Source: Coffea arabica (Eukaryota; Streptophyta; Magnoliopsida; Gentianales; Rubiaceae). Taken from it: a DNA stretch of 64,000 nt. A program made the position numbers and the translations under genes. The notes under the pieces were generated by a model, which had not been told where the DNA came from, searched no databases, and saw only the letters and a program-made list of their open reading frames with translations. Positions 25,734 to 37,700 of this stretch are shown here, piece by piece (the stretch's first letter is position 1; each line of letters opens with the position of its first letter). The stretch is from contig NC_092312.1 of NCBI RefSeq assembly GCF_036785885.1, positions 19,858,001 through 19,922,000 on the forward strand, written 5' to 3'.

Positions 25734-27480
25734 AGGTTGCAAATTTCCTAGAGGACTGACAAGTGCGGGTAACATAAGCGAGAAACTCAGAGAAATAGCG
25801 TCTAATCCACTGACTTGTTTGGTTTACATGCCTTTATCTAATGGCAGGAAATCATCACTATTCCTAGCTACCTTTCTTTGATTTGATACAACATTCTAAA
25901 AGACATTATTATCATGAACTTCTAGAAAGCTTTTCCTTTTTTCTTTTTAATTGTAGCCGGGGACCTTTTTTGATTCCTAGCATTCAGATATACAGTATTA
26001 TCCTTTCAAGAAGATAATTACGGAATGGTCCCCGTCGTTGTAGGATCTGCTTAATTGTATATATGCTTTTGGATTTTTACTTGTCCAGGGACCTCACGGT
26101 CGAGCAAGAGAACAACTACAACTTGCAATTAGACCATTGAGCAAATTCAAGAACTGGCAAGGAATCGACAGCATGGTTTTTTTTTTTTTTGGGGGGGGGG
26201 GGGGGGTGGAGAGTAGCATGATTGATACATACAGATATGTCTGCATATACTGGAATTTTGGGATGCCTCCAGTTAATTACCATTGTTTGTGTGCGACAAG
26301 AATGTCTCGCATATAGCAAAGTCAGATTTAGATTTATCTATGTGCCGCATACGACGGTTGCTGGCCTCACTCAACTTTAGCAAAATCATTTTCTCTGCTA
26401 GAATCTGCCTGCTTTAATTTTTATAGCAATAAAGGAACATAATTAACGCATAATTGCTTGAGAATCATAGGACAATTTCAGCTAGTTAGGCACTTGTTTG
26501 AAAGCTGTTTCTCAAGCATTGTTGCCATTTTCTGGCTACTTCCCTTGCCAGATTCTTTCATTACTGGCCGTTTGATGTCTTGGCTTCACCCTACTCAGAA
26601 ACGATTGAGTTGCATGCAGTACAAGAGTAGTAATTATCTGTCTGTACCATTCTCTGTAATGAACCCCATTTGATGTACAGCCATCCCTATGATGATATCT
26701 CTACCCCACATTCTAAAATTCCATAGATTTTCAAAATGATGTTATACCAAAGGAAGATTGTTAAAAAGTTTAAATCAGTGGCTGGTGCCTCGCAGGCCTA
26801 GAAACCCAACGACCACCAGCCAAGCCAATCATGCCTAACAGTCAGTCCATGACGATGACTCCTGGAATCTCTTTTAATCAGTTCCCACAAAACGGCATGT
26901 CGCATTGTTTAGACTGCATGCATATATAATGCATTATCCAGTCCTCATCACGCTATTAAGAAATCCTAAGGCAAATAATTGCTGTATGATGAACTCCTTC
27001 AGACATCAATCACAACAAAAAAACAAAGTAGTATGTATGATCTCATTCGTTCCTCTGGGACCCCATATGCAAAATCTGATCTGTACATATATATATATAT
27101 ATATGTCTAGCTAGTGTAACCTGTAGGAGATGCAGTATATACAGTACTCCATAGGCCTGGTGGGAAGCGCTTACTGGCTCTTCATCTGCTCTAATCAGAT
27201 TGTCAACAAGTGGTGATTTTTCGGTTGAGCTGTTCGATACGTGTTCCGTTTAGAATATGAATGCCAGCCAAAGGTCTACCAAATTTTTGATGAACATTCG
27301 CGGCATCCATCCCATCCCATCCAATCCATGTTAACTATGGTCCGCCAAATTATACGACATAGTCTGGCTTCTCTTGAAACTACCAGCTTTGGGGTTGGTG
27401 GCCACTACCAAAGCATTAAAACTTAATGGGGTGGGATTATTGTCTCCCACCAATTGTCACATTAAAAAATAATTTTATTT
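24311..27480. other. Gene-poor intergenic region with simple repeats
   Basis: Contains a poly-T/poly-G tract near 26176-26207, AT runs near 25700-25722 and 27087-27104, and RY-type CATGCAT words. No gene, RNA or element end is supported. Confidence 0.4.
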
Positions 27481-27483
27481 TAA

Positions 27484-27622
27484 AAATTCAGACGAATGCA
27501 TAGTACATCTATTTAGTCCGGTGGTGATTTAGTTCCCTCCGAATTACTCCTGAATCTCCTTAAGTCTTCTACCTCTTCCCCCTACACTAGGATAGATTAT
27601 GTTATACAATAGTTATCGTCTT
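27484..27622. repeat. Dispersed repeat, copy 1
   Basis: About 140 bases starting ATTCAGACGAATG and ending in TAGATTATGTTATACAATAG..TTATCGTC. It aligns along its length, by eye at roughly three quarters identity, to 41690-41825. A third piece resembling only the tail lies near 45025-45060. The origin is unknown; it could be the 3' part of a retroposed element. Confidence 0.55.
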
Positions 27623-27710
27623 TAGAATTAAAAAAAAAAAAAGTCTGGTTTCTCTTGAGAAAAAAGAAACAATTATGGCACCACAATCAGACGTGGCATG
27701 CATGATATAC

Positions 27711-27713
<3 letters not shown>

Positions 27714-27761
<48 letters not shown>
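27714..27761. repeat. Long AT microsatellite
   Basis: About 24 uninterrupted AT units (one frame slip at the start), the longest simple repeat in the window. Self-complementary, so it may form a hairpin and vary in length. Confidence 0.9.
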
Positions 27762-27765
<4 letters not shown>

Positions 27766-28431
27766 GTAATAAAAAATAAAAAGAAAAAGCAATCAAGATA
27801 AGTTATTAAATGAACTTATAAGAATAGGAAAGAGGATTTATTTTGCATATTTATTTCTGTCCCGTTGGAACTTGGCTTCCACTTAGATCTGAGTTCTGAC
27901 GAGGCGATATTCACTAAAAATGAGGAATTATTTTACGTATTTAGCTAGGTTTGTAGATATATATATCTAGTTATATTATGCATTGCATGGGGTCCTGGCA
28001 GTTGGAGAAACGGGGCCGAAGTCGATGGTAGCTAAATTAGTTAGAGAAAAGATGTTCAAATGTCATTTTGTCCTATTGCTAATATTAATCGAAGAAGAAC
28101 TAAGCCAGCAGAGAATGGAATAATAATAATAATAAGAAGCAGCGAAAATGAATTCTCGAGTTCAATCTGTAAGTGGGTTTAACGTTTTTATCAGGATTAA
28201 TACTTATCAGCGAAAATCAAATTCCAAGAAGGATACGGATGCTTTTGGTTTTTTTCTTGACCGCAAATGGTGATCCATCTATTTGAATTATCTACAGACG
28301 AAATTGCGTGACGAAACTCTCGTGGAGTTATAAACACGCTTTTGATAGGTTTGTCGAGTCATCAATTGGCATACTGCAGATGACTAGTCGTGTGCAAAAT
28401 AATTAAAAAGAAGATGCTATTTGCGTTTTCC

Positions 28432-28638
28432 CTTTTTTTTTTTTTTTTTTGGTCGATACAGGGGTGTCCGGGTCAATCCTTACGGGGCCCGACTAATCTC
28501 CTGTGACCCGGACACGGCACCCCAACCCGACCCAAACACGTTAAGTGCGTGAAGGAATTCAGCAGAGCAGAGACTCGAACTTGAGACCTGACGATCACCG
28601 GTGAGAGGTGCTACCACTGAACCATTCACGTGAGGGCT
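28432..28638 (-). mobile_element. tRNA-derived SINE with 15-bp TSD
   Basis: Read on the minus strand, the element starts at 28638, has a box A-like TGGTTCAGTGGTAGCACC about 15 bases in, and a box B-like AGTTCGAGTCT some 30 bases later, then a GC-rich tRNA-unrelated body and a poly-A tail (poly-T at 28433-28451 on the plus strand). Both sides carry CTATTTGCGTTTTCC (28417-28431 and 28639-28653), a perfect 15-base target duplication. Pol III boxes, A tail and duplication together are diagnostic of a SINE. Confidence 0.9.
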
Positions 28639-28689
28639 CTATTTGCGTTTTCCAGTTGAGGCAAATCAACAAGGGGATGGCATTTTCCA

Positions 28690-28796
28690 ATTGTATAGGT
28701 AATTAAAAATATTTTTAATTATTTTTTATTTCGTATACATCAAATCGTTATTATATATATTTTTTTTACAAAAAAATTCTAAATAGTAGCAATTCA
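28690..28796. mobile_element. Partial MITE copy
   Basis: The right end AAATAGTAGCAATTCAAG and the core ACATCAAATCGTTATTATATATA resemble the MITE at 22039-22181. The left end is not recognisable. It lies 37 bases beyond the SINE target duplication. Confidence 0.35.
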
Positions 28797-28799
28797 AGC

Positions 28800-31700
28800 G
28801 GGATTTTTTTATTCGGATATCATGCAATTATTAGCATTGCCCCACTTACCCTTAATTTTTATTTCTGGGCTATCGTCTGATGCATAAATTTGAGTACGAG
28901 GACTAAAATTTTCTTTCGTTTTGGGGCTGTGGGGTGGAGTCGCACAGGTTCATTCCTGTACTCCTGTGTCTGGCTGTCGGCACGAGGCGAAGAGAATGTA
29001 ATGGGCATTTGTCCATCAGTGTCACGTGTGGGGCTCCTCAAATTCTCAGCCACACTTGAATATTGAGCCGCCAAATCCCACGCGCCATAGCAGCTCAAAT
29101 TATACTTCCCCTACGCTTCATTAGCGTATAATAAGGGAGCAGATTTTACTATAAATTAAATAATCTTTTGTAAACCACTATTATGCAGTCAATTTTGAAA
29201 TGTAAAATCATCACTGTGATCCTTTTAGAAATTCCACCAGATATAACGTGTTTATTTGATGACACGCACTTGTGGGAAGATTTTTTTATTAATCTATATG
29301 TTAGAGATTAGTCAAGATGCTTCTTTTTTAAAATTTTTTTTTTTAATAGTAGGAAAATTGTGGGATTTGAAAAGTAGAAAAAGCGAAGGGAGATTTAAAT
29401 CCAAAATTTATAACTTTTGGGATCAAAAGGGGGGAAAATTTTTAATTTATACAGTCAATAAAATAAAAACGTGTTTAAAATGTAATAAAAATGAATTAAT
29501 TTTTTTTATACAGTAAGTGATGGTCGGATATACATATGTCATATCATTTGAATATTACATTTTATATTGGTAGCGTTCATCTTAACTCGCTGGTATATAA
29601 ACTATCAGTATATAACAAACTTATCCTTAAAAAAAAAATTAAATAAAGAGCTAATCAAGCAAACTCATTCTTATTATAGTGGATTTTATAGTATAGATAA
29701 CGAATGAAATCAAACTCACCATAATGGCTTTCAGTATAGATGAGATGACGACTCAATTACGTTGTCTGTAATCGATCTTATCCTTGCCTTGGTGGCTGTA
29801 CATCATCATATTGTACGATCAAAGATGCATAGCTGCTTATTTTCTCAACATACATGTATCGATCGGTCCTCATGATGAACCGAAATTAGGGAGAGAGAGG
29901 CATCCCTTAATTAGCGACAGAGTAACTCCTCCAACCTCACACTAGCTGTTTAGCATTGCTTATCTTTGCAGCCATTGATTGCCCAGACCCGTGAGTGAGT
30001 GGAGTTAGGTACCGTACTAAAACCCCCTTGTTTTTTTTTTCGCAGTACAATTGTTCCCATCTAGAATTACTTTTACCTTGGCAACTAGTTTTTAGAAGAA
30101 ACCTGGTTCCAACGGCTGGGATTTCTTGCAACGTGGAGTTGCTTCCACTTTACATCAAATTCGTTTTCATCAACTTTAGACCTCTACTGTACTTTGTGAC
30201 CTGTTTCTATAATGTCATTACGCAAGTCACATTTTGTCAAAGAAAGACAGCGCATCATGTTAACAAATTTTTTTTCTTTTCTTTTAAAAAAACAGAAAAT
30301 TGGGGAGGAAGATGACAGCTGATAAGCATTGTAAGGGCACAGAATCCAAACATACAAGAACAACTAGGGATCAGAATAAGTAATTTTTTTTTGTTGTCGT
30401 AACGACACATATAGTTTAATTTAATCTATTGTTAATCTTAGACTACTCCAGGGGTTGTCTAACTGAGTTCAGAGAATTTGATCGATATTGAATCCTAAGG
30501 TCAACATGCATGTCCATATTTATCTCCAACAATCATTTCGACATTTGCACGCCCAAATCCTGTCTAGGCCCAAGTAGAAATGGATATGATCAAGTTTCAG
30601 CCTAAATCATTTTCAGTTTTGGCTGCCACTTGATTCAATTCTCAAATTCCGACCAACAAAAAAAAAAGAAGAGAGGATTCAATTCTCAAATTCTTCCTTC
30701 CTTGCAATTTTTTTTTTTTTTTTTTCAAGAACAAACAAATCTGTTCTGGCAACTTGGTTAAGATGAATTTTCGTGGCTTGCAAATGAAGCATTGAAGTGT
30801 GGTATACCATCCGATTAGACAACAAAAAAGTGTTGTACTTGTACAGGCGGTAATCTAGGCGCGTGGGTAGCAGGGGGCAGTAAGTAATAGAGGAGGAAGG
30901 GAGGAGTTTGGTTGATGGAAGGCCGAAAGTCACCGGTGCATGTCGCCGACCAATCACGGGGCTTCCTAAAGGATCGGTCACCGAGTCAGAGCAAGTGGGT
31001 GCTGGCTGGGAGTATGGTATCTGGTGGGGTGGAGTGCACCGTACAGACTGCAACGTCCAAAAACATCAATTGCTGACTGCATTTCCGAAAGGGATATTAC
31101 TAGCTTTTCTTTTTAAACGACTGTCTTGACTTTTTTTACGTACCACTTACTATTCATCATCAGGCATCCGGCGGTGATTAGTTGGAAGCTTGAAGGGGGA
31201 AAACTTTTCTTTTTAAGTTAAGCTCGGCTCAGGTCCGCCGAATAAGTCGACGACGGGTCCTTCATTTCACCGGTTATTTTATTTCAACTGACTTTGGATA
31301 CTCATTTTGTCCGTACGATGTTGTTTTCTATTGCTTTTATATTTTGATTATAAATTTTTTAATGATTCAAAAAGTTAAAATCTGTAATCACTCAAAGAGT
31401 AAATTTTACTGAGTCGATCTGATTATTTTCTACAATTAGTTTTTATAATCAGATTTTGTAAAATCTATAAAAAAAAAACTGATAACAAGGCCTTGGTGGA
31501 TGAACAATAATGGGTATTGCAGTTATTAACAGTCATAACTATTTATTTGGTAAATCATTTAATTCTCACCTTATAATTTGAGTCTTGACATAAATAATCT
31601 GTTGGGTGCAAGAAACTCATCCCGATTCCGGACCAAATATGCAAGGAGGCATGATCAAAAGCCCTTAGCCATTATAATTCCATCTGGTGTATACAAACCA

Positions 31701-32130
31701 CATACCTTCTTAGAATTGTTTCTATTATTTCTTTACCATTTTGAGACTTCATTTTCCTTGCATTTGATTTCCACCCCGCTCCCATTGCTGTGATATTTGC
31801 AAGGGAGTTCGTTAAGTTTACCAATAGATTTGAAATTCTTCATCTCTTCCAAACACTGTGGAGGATTTTTTTTTTTTTTTAATGTGTAATCTGCAGAATC
31901 CAGCCTTAGGGTGAAACTCAACCAAATTACTTGCAAGAAGGCAATACGGTAAAAGCACATTTCCTTGCTAGATATAGTCTTTCCCTTCCATCCAAAACCT
32001 CATTCTCAACATGTCTTCTCATTTTATCAAAAACAGGGGCTATTGGGAGCACAAATTTTGCTCTAATTAACAAATATAAGTGCCAATAATGAAATAATGA
32101 TTAGTAAAATGAAGTGTGTCAAAATTCAGA
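28800..32130. other. Gene-poor intergenic region
   Basis: Several open frames of 60-125 codons (for example 30679-31053 minus) overlap each other on both strands and show no recognisable protein. A GC-richer patch sits at 30850-31060. Nothing supported. Confidence 0.4.
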
Positions 32131-32134
32131 AAAC

Positions 32135-32327
32135 CATAAAGTGAATTGAAACAATTCCTCTATCATGTAAATCATTATAAATTAAATTTTTTTCAACATG
32201 TTAAACATACCGTTCTTAAAATTTTTAGTCTATATATATATTATGCTGTACCACAATATATAAATATATACAATATTATTTTGATTTGAAATATAATCCC
32301 GTACATAGCACGGGATCAAAATACTAG
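32135..32327 (+). mobile_element. Helitron-like 3' end, copy A
   Basis: It ends CCCGT..ACATAG..CACGGG hairpin, then ATCAAAATA and CTAG (32324-32327) followed by T, the plant Helitron 3' signature. The last roughly 190 bases align, in opposite orientation, with 44253-44440, sharing for example GATTTGAAATATAATCCCGT and ATCATGTAAATCATTATA. Upstream of that the two copies diverge and the 5' end is not found. Confidence 0.6.
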
Positions 32328-32579
32328 TAGTTTTTGAATTACAAGTAGTGCTCTCAATAGGCCCGAACGGGCCAAGCTATGAAAGAAAATGAGTCGATCA
32401 TACTGTAATTCTAGGTCGGGCAGAGATTGGATCTAGATTTGAGGTTCAATTAACAAATGAGTGAGTTTAGGCCTCTATAGGTTCAGCCGAATTAAAGCTC
32501 AACTCGTTATTATATATATTATTTATATTTTTATACGTATGTTTATATATGTACACACACATACACACTTACCTAATGT

Positions 32580-33271
32580 TAGAGCTGTTAAACGAACCGA
32601 GCTGTTCGTTAGCTCGGTTCGTTTCGGCTCGTTCGTGTTCGTTAAAGGCTCGTTCGAAAGCCTTAAACGAACGAACACGAACGAATTTTTGTGTTCGTTT
32701 AATAATCGAGCGAATACGAACATGTTCGCGAATTTTAAAGAGCGTTCGCGAACAAGGACATAATTGTCATTTGACAAATTTTAGGGTTACTCGTAAGAAA
32801 TTCTAAAACTTTCCCCTTCCCTTTCCAACCTTACTTTTGTTTTCCTTCCCTATTGGCTGCTGCCGAAAATTTGTACTTGTCTTATGGTTGAATTTTTATA
32901 TTTGAAGGACAAATTACTTTGTTTTATTTGTTGTTTTTATGTTAATGTTGGTTATGCAGTTATTGAATAATGGAATTTAGTCATTTAGTATTTTAATTAT
33001 TTTTTAGGATGATTAATGATTTGTGTGGCATATTTAAGGCCTAGAATAATCTGGATTCGAACTTTTCGAGCGTGTTCGCGAACGGCTTGTTTATGTTAAA
33101 CGAGTCGAACACGAACACGAATACGAACACGAACTTTACTTAACGAGCCGAACACGAACACAAATTTAGAGTTCGAAAGTTAACGAACGAACACGAACAG
33201 AGTTCGAATCGCTTAACGAACAGAGCTCAAACATGAGATACTCGGTTCGTTTCGATTCGTTTACAGCTCTA
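32580..33271. mobile_element. Non-autonomous hAT-type element with perfect 8-bp TSD
   Basis: A 692-base insertion. Ends are TAGAGCTGTTAAACGAA and, inverted, TAGAGCTGTAAACGAA. Identical octamers CCTAATGT flank it (32572-32579 and 33272-33279). The first and last 150 bases are built from TTCGTTCG, CGAACACGAAC and AGCTCGGTTCG words in opposing orientation, typical of hAT subterminal repeats; the middle is AT-rich. No transposase. Confidence 0.88.
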
Positions 33272-33725
33272 CCTAATGTATATAATTATAAATGTATTTT
33301 TTTAAATGTGTAATGTATACTTAGATTACTAGTAATTAGTAGTATTAGTTTTGAAGAGACTTAGATTCATTAAATAAATATATTTAAAGAGAAAAGCCTA
33401 TTGGTAGTCTATTGACTAATGATTATTACTATTAATATGTTTTTCCATGTATTTTAAAAGAATTAGACGAAATTATTTTTGGAAAACTTTTGGTTTATGT
33501 ACTTTTAATCAAACTTTTACTAATGTACGTGCAATTTTAATATTGTGGATTCCAAAATAACTTTACTACTTACTGGTTATATTAATTATATTAAAAAATT
33601 AGAGATTAATAAATGAGTTTGAACTAATCCGCATTAAACTCAATGCCCGTATATATTATGAGTCAAGTATGAACTTCATATATATATTAGCTCGAAACTC
33701 GAATGTTTTACTAACTAGGTGAGCC

Positions 33726-33818
33726 AAATGCTTGTATTGTACACGTAATTTCAGATGCCCCGACGGACACCTTAAGTATAAGGCAACCCATAAATGCTTG
33801 TATTGTACACGTAATTTC
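33726..33818. repeat. 27-bp direct repeat pair
   Basis: An identical 27-base word beginning AAATGCTTGTATTGTACACG occurs at 33726-33752 and 33792-33818. No further units. Probably a local duplication. Confidence 0.7.
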
Positions 33819-33819
33819 T

Positions 33820-34615
33820 CTCCCTCGTAACTAATCACCCTAGAAATTAAGCAAGCGTGTGAAATTCAAGCCAAGAATGGATCCTTAATAAACGAGTCTT
33901 CCTCCTTCCGTCCTTCATACGAATGCAACGACCCTCATCCGTAAATCTGTTTCTGGATTCACATTCTAATCTCCATACTCCACAATCATGATCCTTATCC
34001 TTTTGACCGTGACAAACAAAAGGAAATCACATATATATATACATATAGATGCCTACCCTTTTCGCTCCATGGCTTGGCTAATATCAACCATGGAGCCGAT
34101 ATAGCAGCCGCATTATCTTTCACGGGAGTTAGGAGATCAGCAGTATAAACGGAAAAAAAAAATGAGCATGAACTCCACTTGTCTGTATAGTTCAAACAAA
34201 ACTTACCTCAATTTTCTCTCCATATGTAGAGCGAATGTTGTGTACAGATAGGTATAACAAACACCCGATACCATCATTCGGTGATACACTAAAACCACAC
34301 TTTATCCTCGTCCTCACAGTACACATTGAAAAAGACGCTTCCGAACAAGAAATTCACGTAGAAATCGTACGCAACTCATAAATGGTAAAGGAAAAATCTT
34401 TCACGGATTTAAAAGACAGAGGAGGGATCTACTTCTACATCTGCTGTTGAAAGCAAGTAGCAAGAGGCGTACAGAATCTACATTCGAGGGACCCAACCCA
34501 AAGAAAGCCCGTCTTACTCTTCTTATCCGTCACGGGTTGCTAGAAAACAACATGTGTGTTTTAAACCCTCGATAAAAAAAGGGAAAAGCAAAAAGAAAAA
34601 GACCTCTGTTTTGGC
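33820..34615. promoter_or_regulatory. Upstream region of the GH3 gene
   Basis: No other gene is recognised. This is the likely promoter region of the beta-xylosidase gene. Apart from the TATA box I could not assign specific factor sites. Confidence 0.4.
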
Positions 34616-34623
34616 TATAAAAG
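34616..34623 (+). promoter_or_regulatory. TATA box of the GH3 gene
   Basis: TATAAAAG, a textbook plant TATA element, lies 121 bases before the ATG. A leader of about 85-90 nucleotides is expected, including a G-run at 34694-34703. Confidence 0.7.
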
Positions 34624-34736
34624 AAACCAACCCCAGATTGTGTAATTTGTAACGCAAACGCGGATTCCCAATCTCTCTTGTTTAAGAAAGAGAGGGGGGG
34701 GGGGTCGGTCAAGTCAGGTCAGGTCACACAAAAACA

Positions 34737-37700
34737 ATGGCCTCTCAGTATGCAAAACACTCTGTTTTGCTGTGCTTCCGCATTGTTTTCAGCTGCCTTT
34801 TTTTGTCCCAAATTTTCTTGTTCAATGCAAGATTGGCTTCTGCTCAGACTCCAGCTTACGCCTGTGCATCGGGGAATTATACGTTCTGCGATACGTCGCT
34901 GGACGTGAAAACCAGGGTGGATGATCTAGTCAAGATGCTGACATTGCAGGAGAAGGTTGCAAACTTGGTGGATGGTGCTGCAGGGGTGAGCAGGCTCGGA
35001 ATACCGAAATATGAATGGTGGTCCGAGATTTTACACGGAGTTTCTAACACTGGTCCGGGAGTTCATTTTACCAGTTTGGTGCCCGGTGCCACCAGCTTCC
35101 CTCAAGTTATACTAACTGCAGCTTCTTTCAATAAATCCCTTTTCGAAATCATTGGGAAGGTAATACTAATAATATTTCATTCACATCACATCCCTCCTTG
35201 GCCTAACGTCATTGGTTCATATTGAAATGCCGGTAACCATCTTCACATGACTCGAAAACGTTCATTCTTTTCTGTGCTTTCTTCAATCAAGATTGTTACT
35301 TATTTTTTGTGCCTATGTAGTATTTGTGAGCGGTTGCATTCATGGTTCTAGTTTGCAGTTTGATAATTATGGAGTCTTTGTGATAGTGAATGATATTACT
35401 CCATAAGGTATGGTATGGTAAGCATATAAATTGTTTCTACAAGCATTAATGGCTCGGCTCGGTCAGGAGAAAATCAAATATCCTCCAGCGCCTTCAGTCG
35501 CTGATTATACTACCATTCTCTGGAAAAAGGGCATTCACCTGAAAACGTGTGCCACTCACAAAGGACTCAGAGAATGAAGGGCGTACATACATGATATGAT
35601 AGCCGGAGGGATGTGTTTGAAAAAGACGCACTTTTGTTTCAAAATCATGATAGAACAGCAGCAGGAGTCAATTGTGAAATTTCACGCACGTCACCATCAT
35701 TTTATTTATTCTAATAAATTTTTTTTTTATTTAAAGCACCGGTAATGCTGTTTTACAGACGCCAGCCATGATGCCCACTTTTTCTGAGGGATAAAACGCG
35801 GAGTAAGATGTCGTCTTAGGGACGCAAGACACTACAACTAGGAATTGATGTGAAAGGAAAAGGGTTATTTATTAACAGCACCATTGACGGGTTTCAGTTC
35901 TTTCTTTGATTTCAATGGACAGGTAGTCAGGTAGACTTGTTCTAGGAAAAAATAGACTGCTGTCTGTGTTGTTCGATTTGAATACGTCTAGTAAAACTTA
36001 GTGTTAGGTAAATACGGCCTTGTCAATTTGCTCGCCACGGCACGAGGGCTGAAGTCTTTCAGCTTGCAAAATCTTTTCATCAAGTCTTTCTGATTATATG
36101 TCATTGCCCTTCTAGTTGGTGTGTGTTTATCTACCAACTGTGATGACTTGAACGCTCATCATAGCCTTTTTGAATGAAGAAAATGATTCATGATGCTGAC
36201 ATTACCAGAAGCAACTTGTCGCAGGCTTGTCTGGTGTAACTTGATGCCAAAAATTTAACGTCGGATAGATAACTTTTTTTGGAAAAAAAGAAAAGTAAAA
36301 TGTAACTGAATATTTGTTGTACGTGAACAGGTGGTCTCCACGGAAGGCAGAGCAATGTACAATGTAGGATTAGCAGGGTTGACGTATTGGTCGCCGAATG
36401 TGAATATATTTCGCGACCCCAGATGGGGAAGAGGGCAGGAAACACCTGGGGAAGATCCCACGCTCACTAGCAATTACGCAGCAGCTTTTGTTAGAGGTCT
36501 ACAGCAGAGAGATGACGGTGATAAAGACAGGCTCAAGGTTGCTTCTTGCTGCAAACACTATACTGCCTATGATTTGGATAATTGGAAAGGAATTCAAAGA
36601 TACACCTTTAATGCCTTGGTAATCTTGGATCTATGTACTGTTAATGAATTAATTTCAGTGCTGGACGAACGATTTTTTTTTTTTTTTTTTTTTAACTTCT
36701 GTTTTCGGGGTGGATTTAGGTTACACAACAAGATTTGGACGATACATTTCAACCTCCATTCAAGAGCTGTGTTCTTGATGGAAATGTTGCTAGTGTCATG
36801 TGTTCGTATAACCAAGTAAATGGCAAGCCAACCTGCGGTGATCCAGACCTCCTCTCAGGCATAGTTCGTGGAAAGTGGAACTTGAATGGGTATGGTTTAT
36901 TCTGCAATAATTTGCCAAAATCTCTTATTACTCCAAACAAACAAACAAACAAAAAAAAAGAAAAGGGATTATCAAATAATAATAATGTTTGCAGAAATAT
37001 GCATGATTGCTTTTAATTTGTTGCTGCAGGTACATAGTTACTGACTGTGACTCTTTAGATGTGATTTTCAACAACCAACACTACACCAAAACGCCAGAAG
37101 AGACCGTAGCTCTGACTTTAAATGCAGGTAATCATGTGAATGATTAGGTAAATCTTAATCGTATGGTGGCTAGTTAGGATGGTCGAACTAAAACCGAAGC
37201 ATTTTACGTACTTTTCACCCCTAAAAAAGAAACAATGGACCACATGGTGTCTTTATACTTGTTTTTCTAATCATTATTAAACCCCAACTAACGATTATTA
37301 AAGGTTTATCCTACTGTCTTGCTTCTTTTTTGTCAAAAAGGATCCCAATATGGTAAATGCTTTTCCTTTTTCTTTTTGTTTCAAACTAGATTGCTTTTGT
37401 AGTAGTATTTGATATTTCTTCCTTTTTTGCTTTCAAAAAAAAAAAAAAAAGAAGAAGAAGAAAAGCTAAAGTAAGAATAGTTTTAAGAAGTTGTCTGACT
37501 CTTACTACTGTGTTTCTGGAGATTACAAGCTTCTTGCTCGTATTATCACTCGAGAAAATCAAATTTAGATGGCTGATTTAATTAATTGTACAATTTTCGT
37601 CCAAATAATCAGGGGTGGATCTTAACTGTGGATCATTCCTGGCCAAAAACGGTGTATCTGCTGTAAACAAGGGACTGGTGAATGAATCAGTAATTGACAG

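Noticed and set aside
28560-28638. A tRNA gene
   Set aside because: Box A and B are present, but the cloverleaf is not complete and the sequence continues into a SINE body with A tail and target duplication.
32461-32806. Overlapping open frames rich in Arg, Thr and Asn
   Set aside because: They are translations of the CGAACACGAAC-type subterminal repeats of the hAT element.
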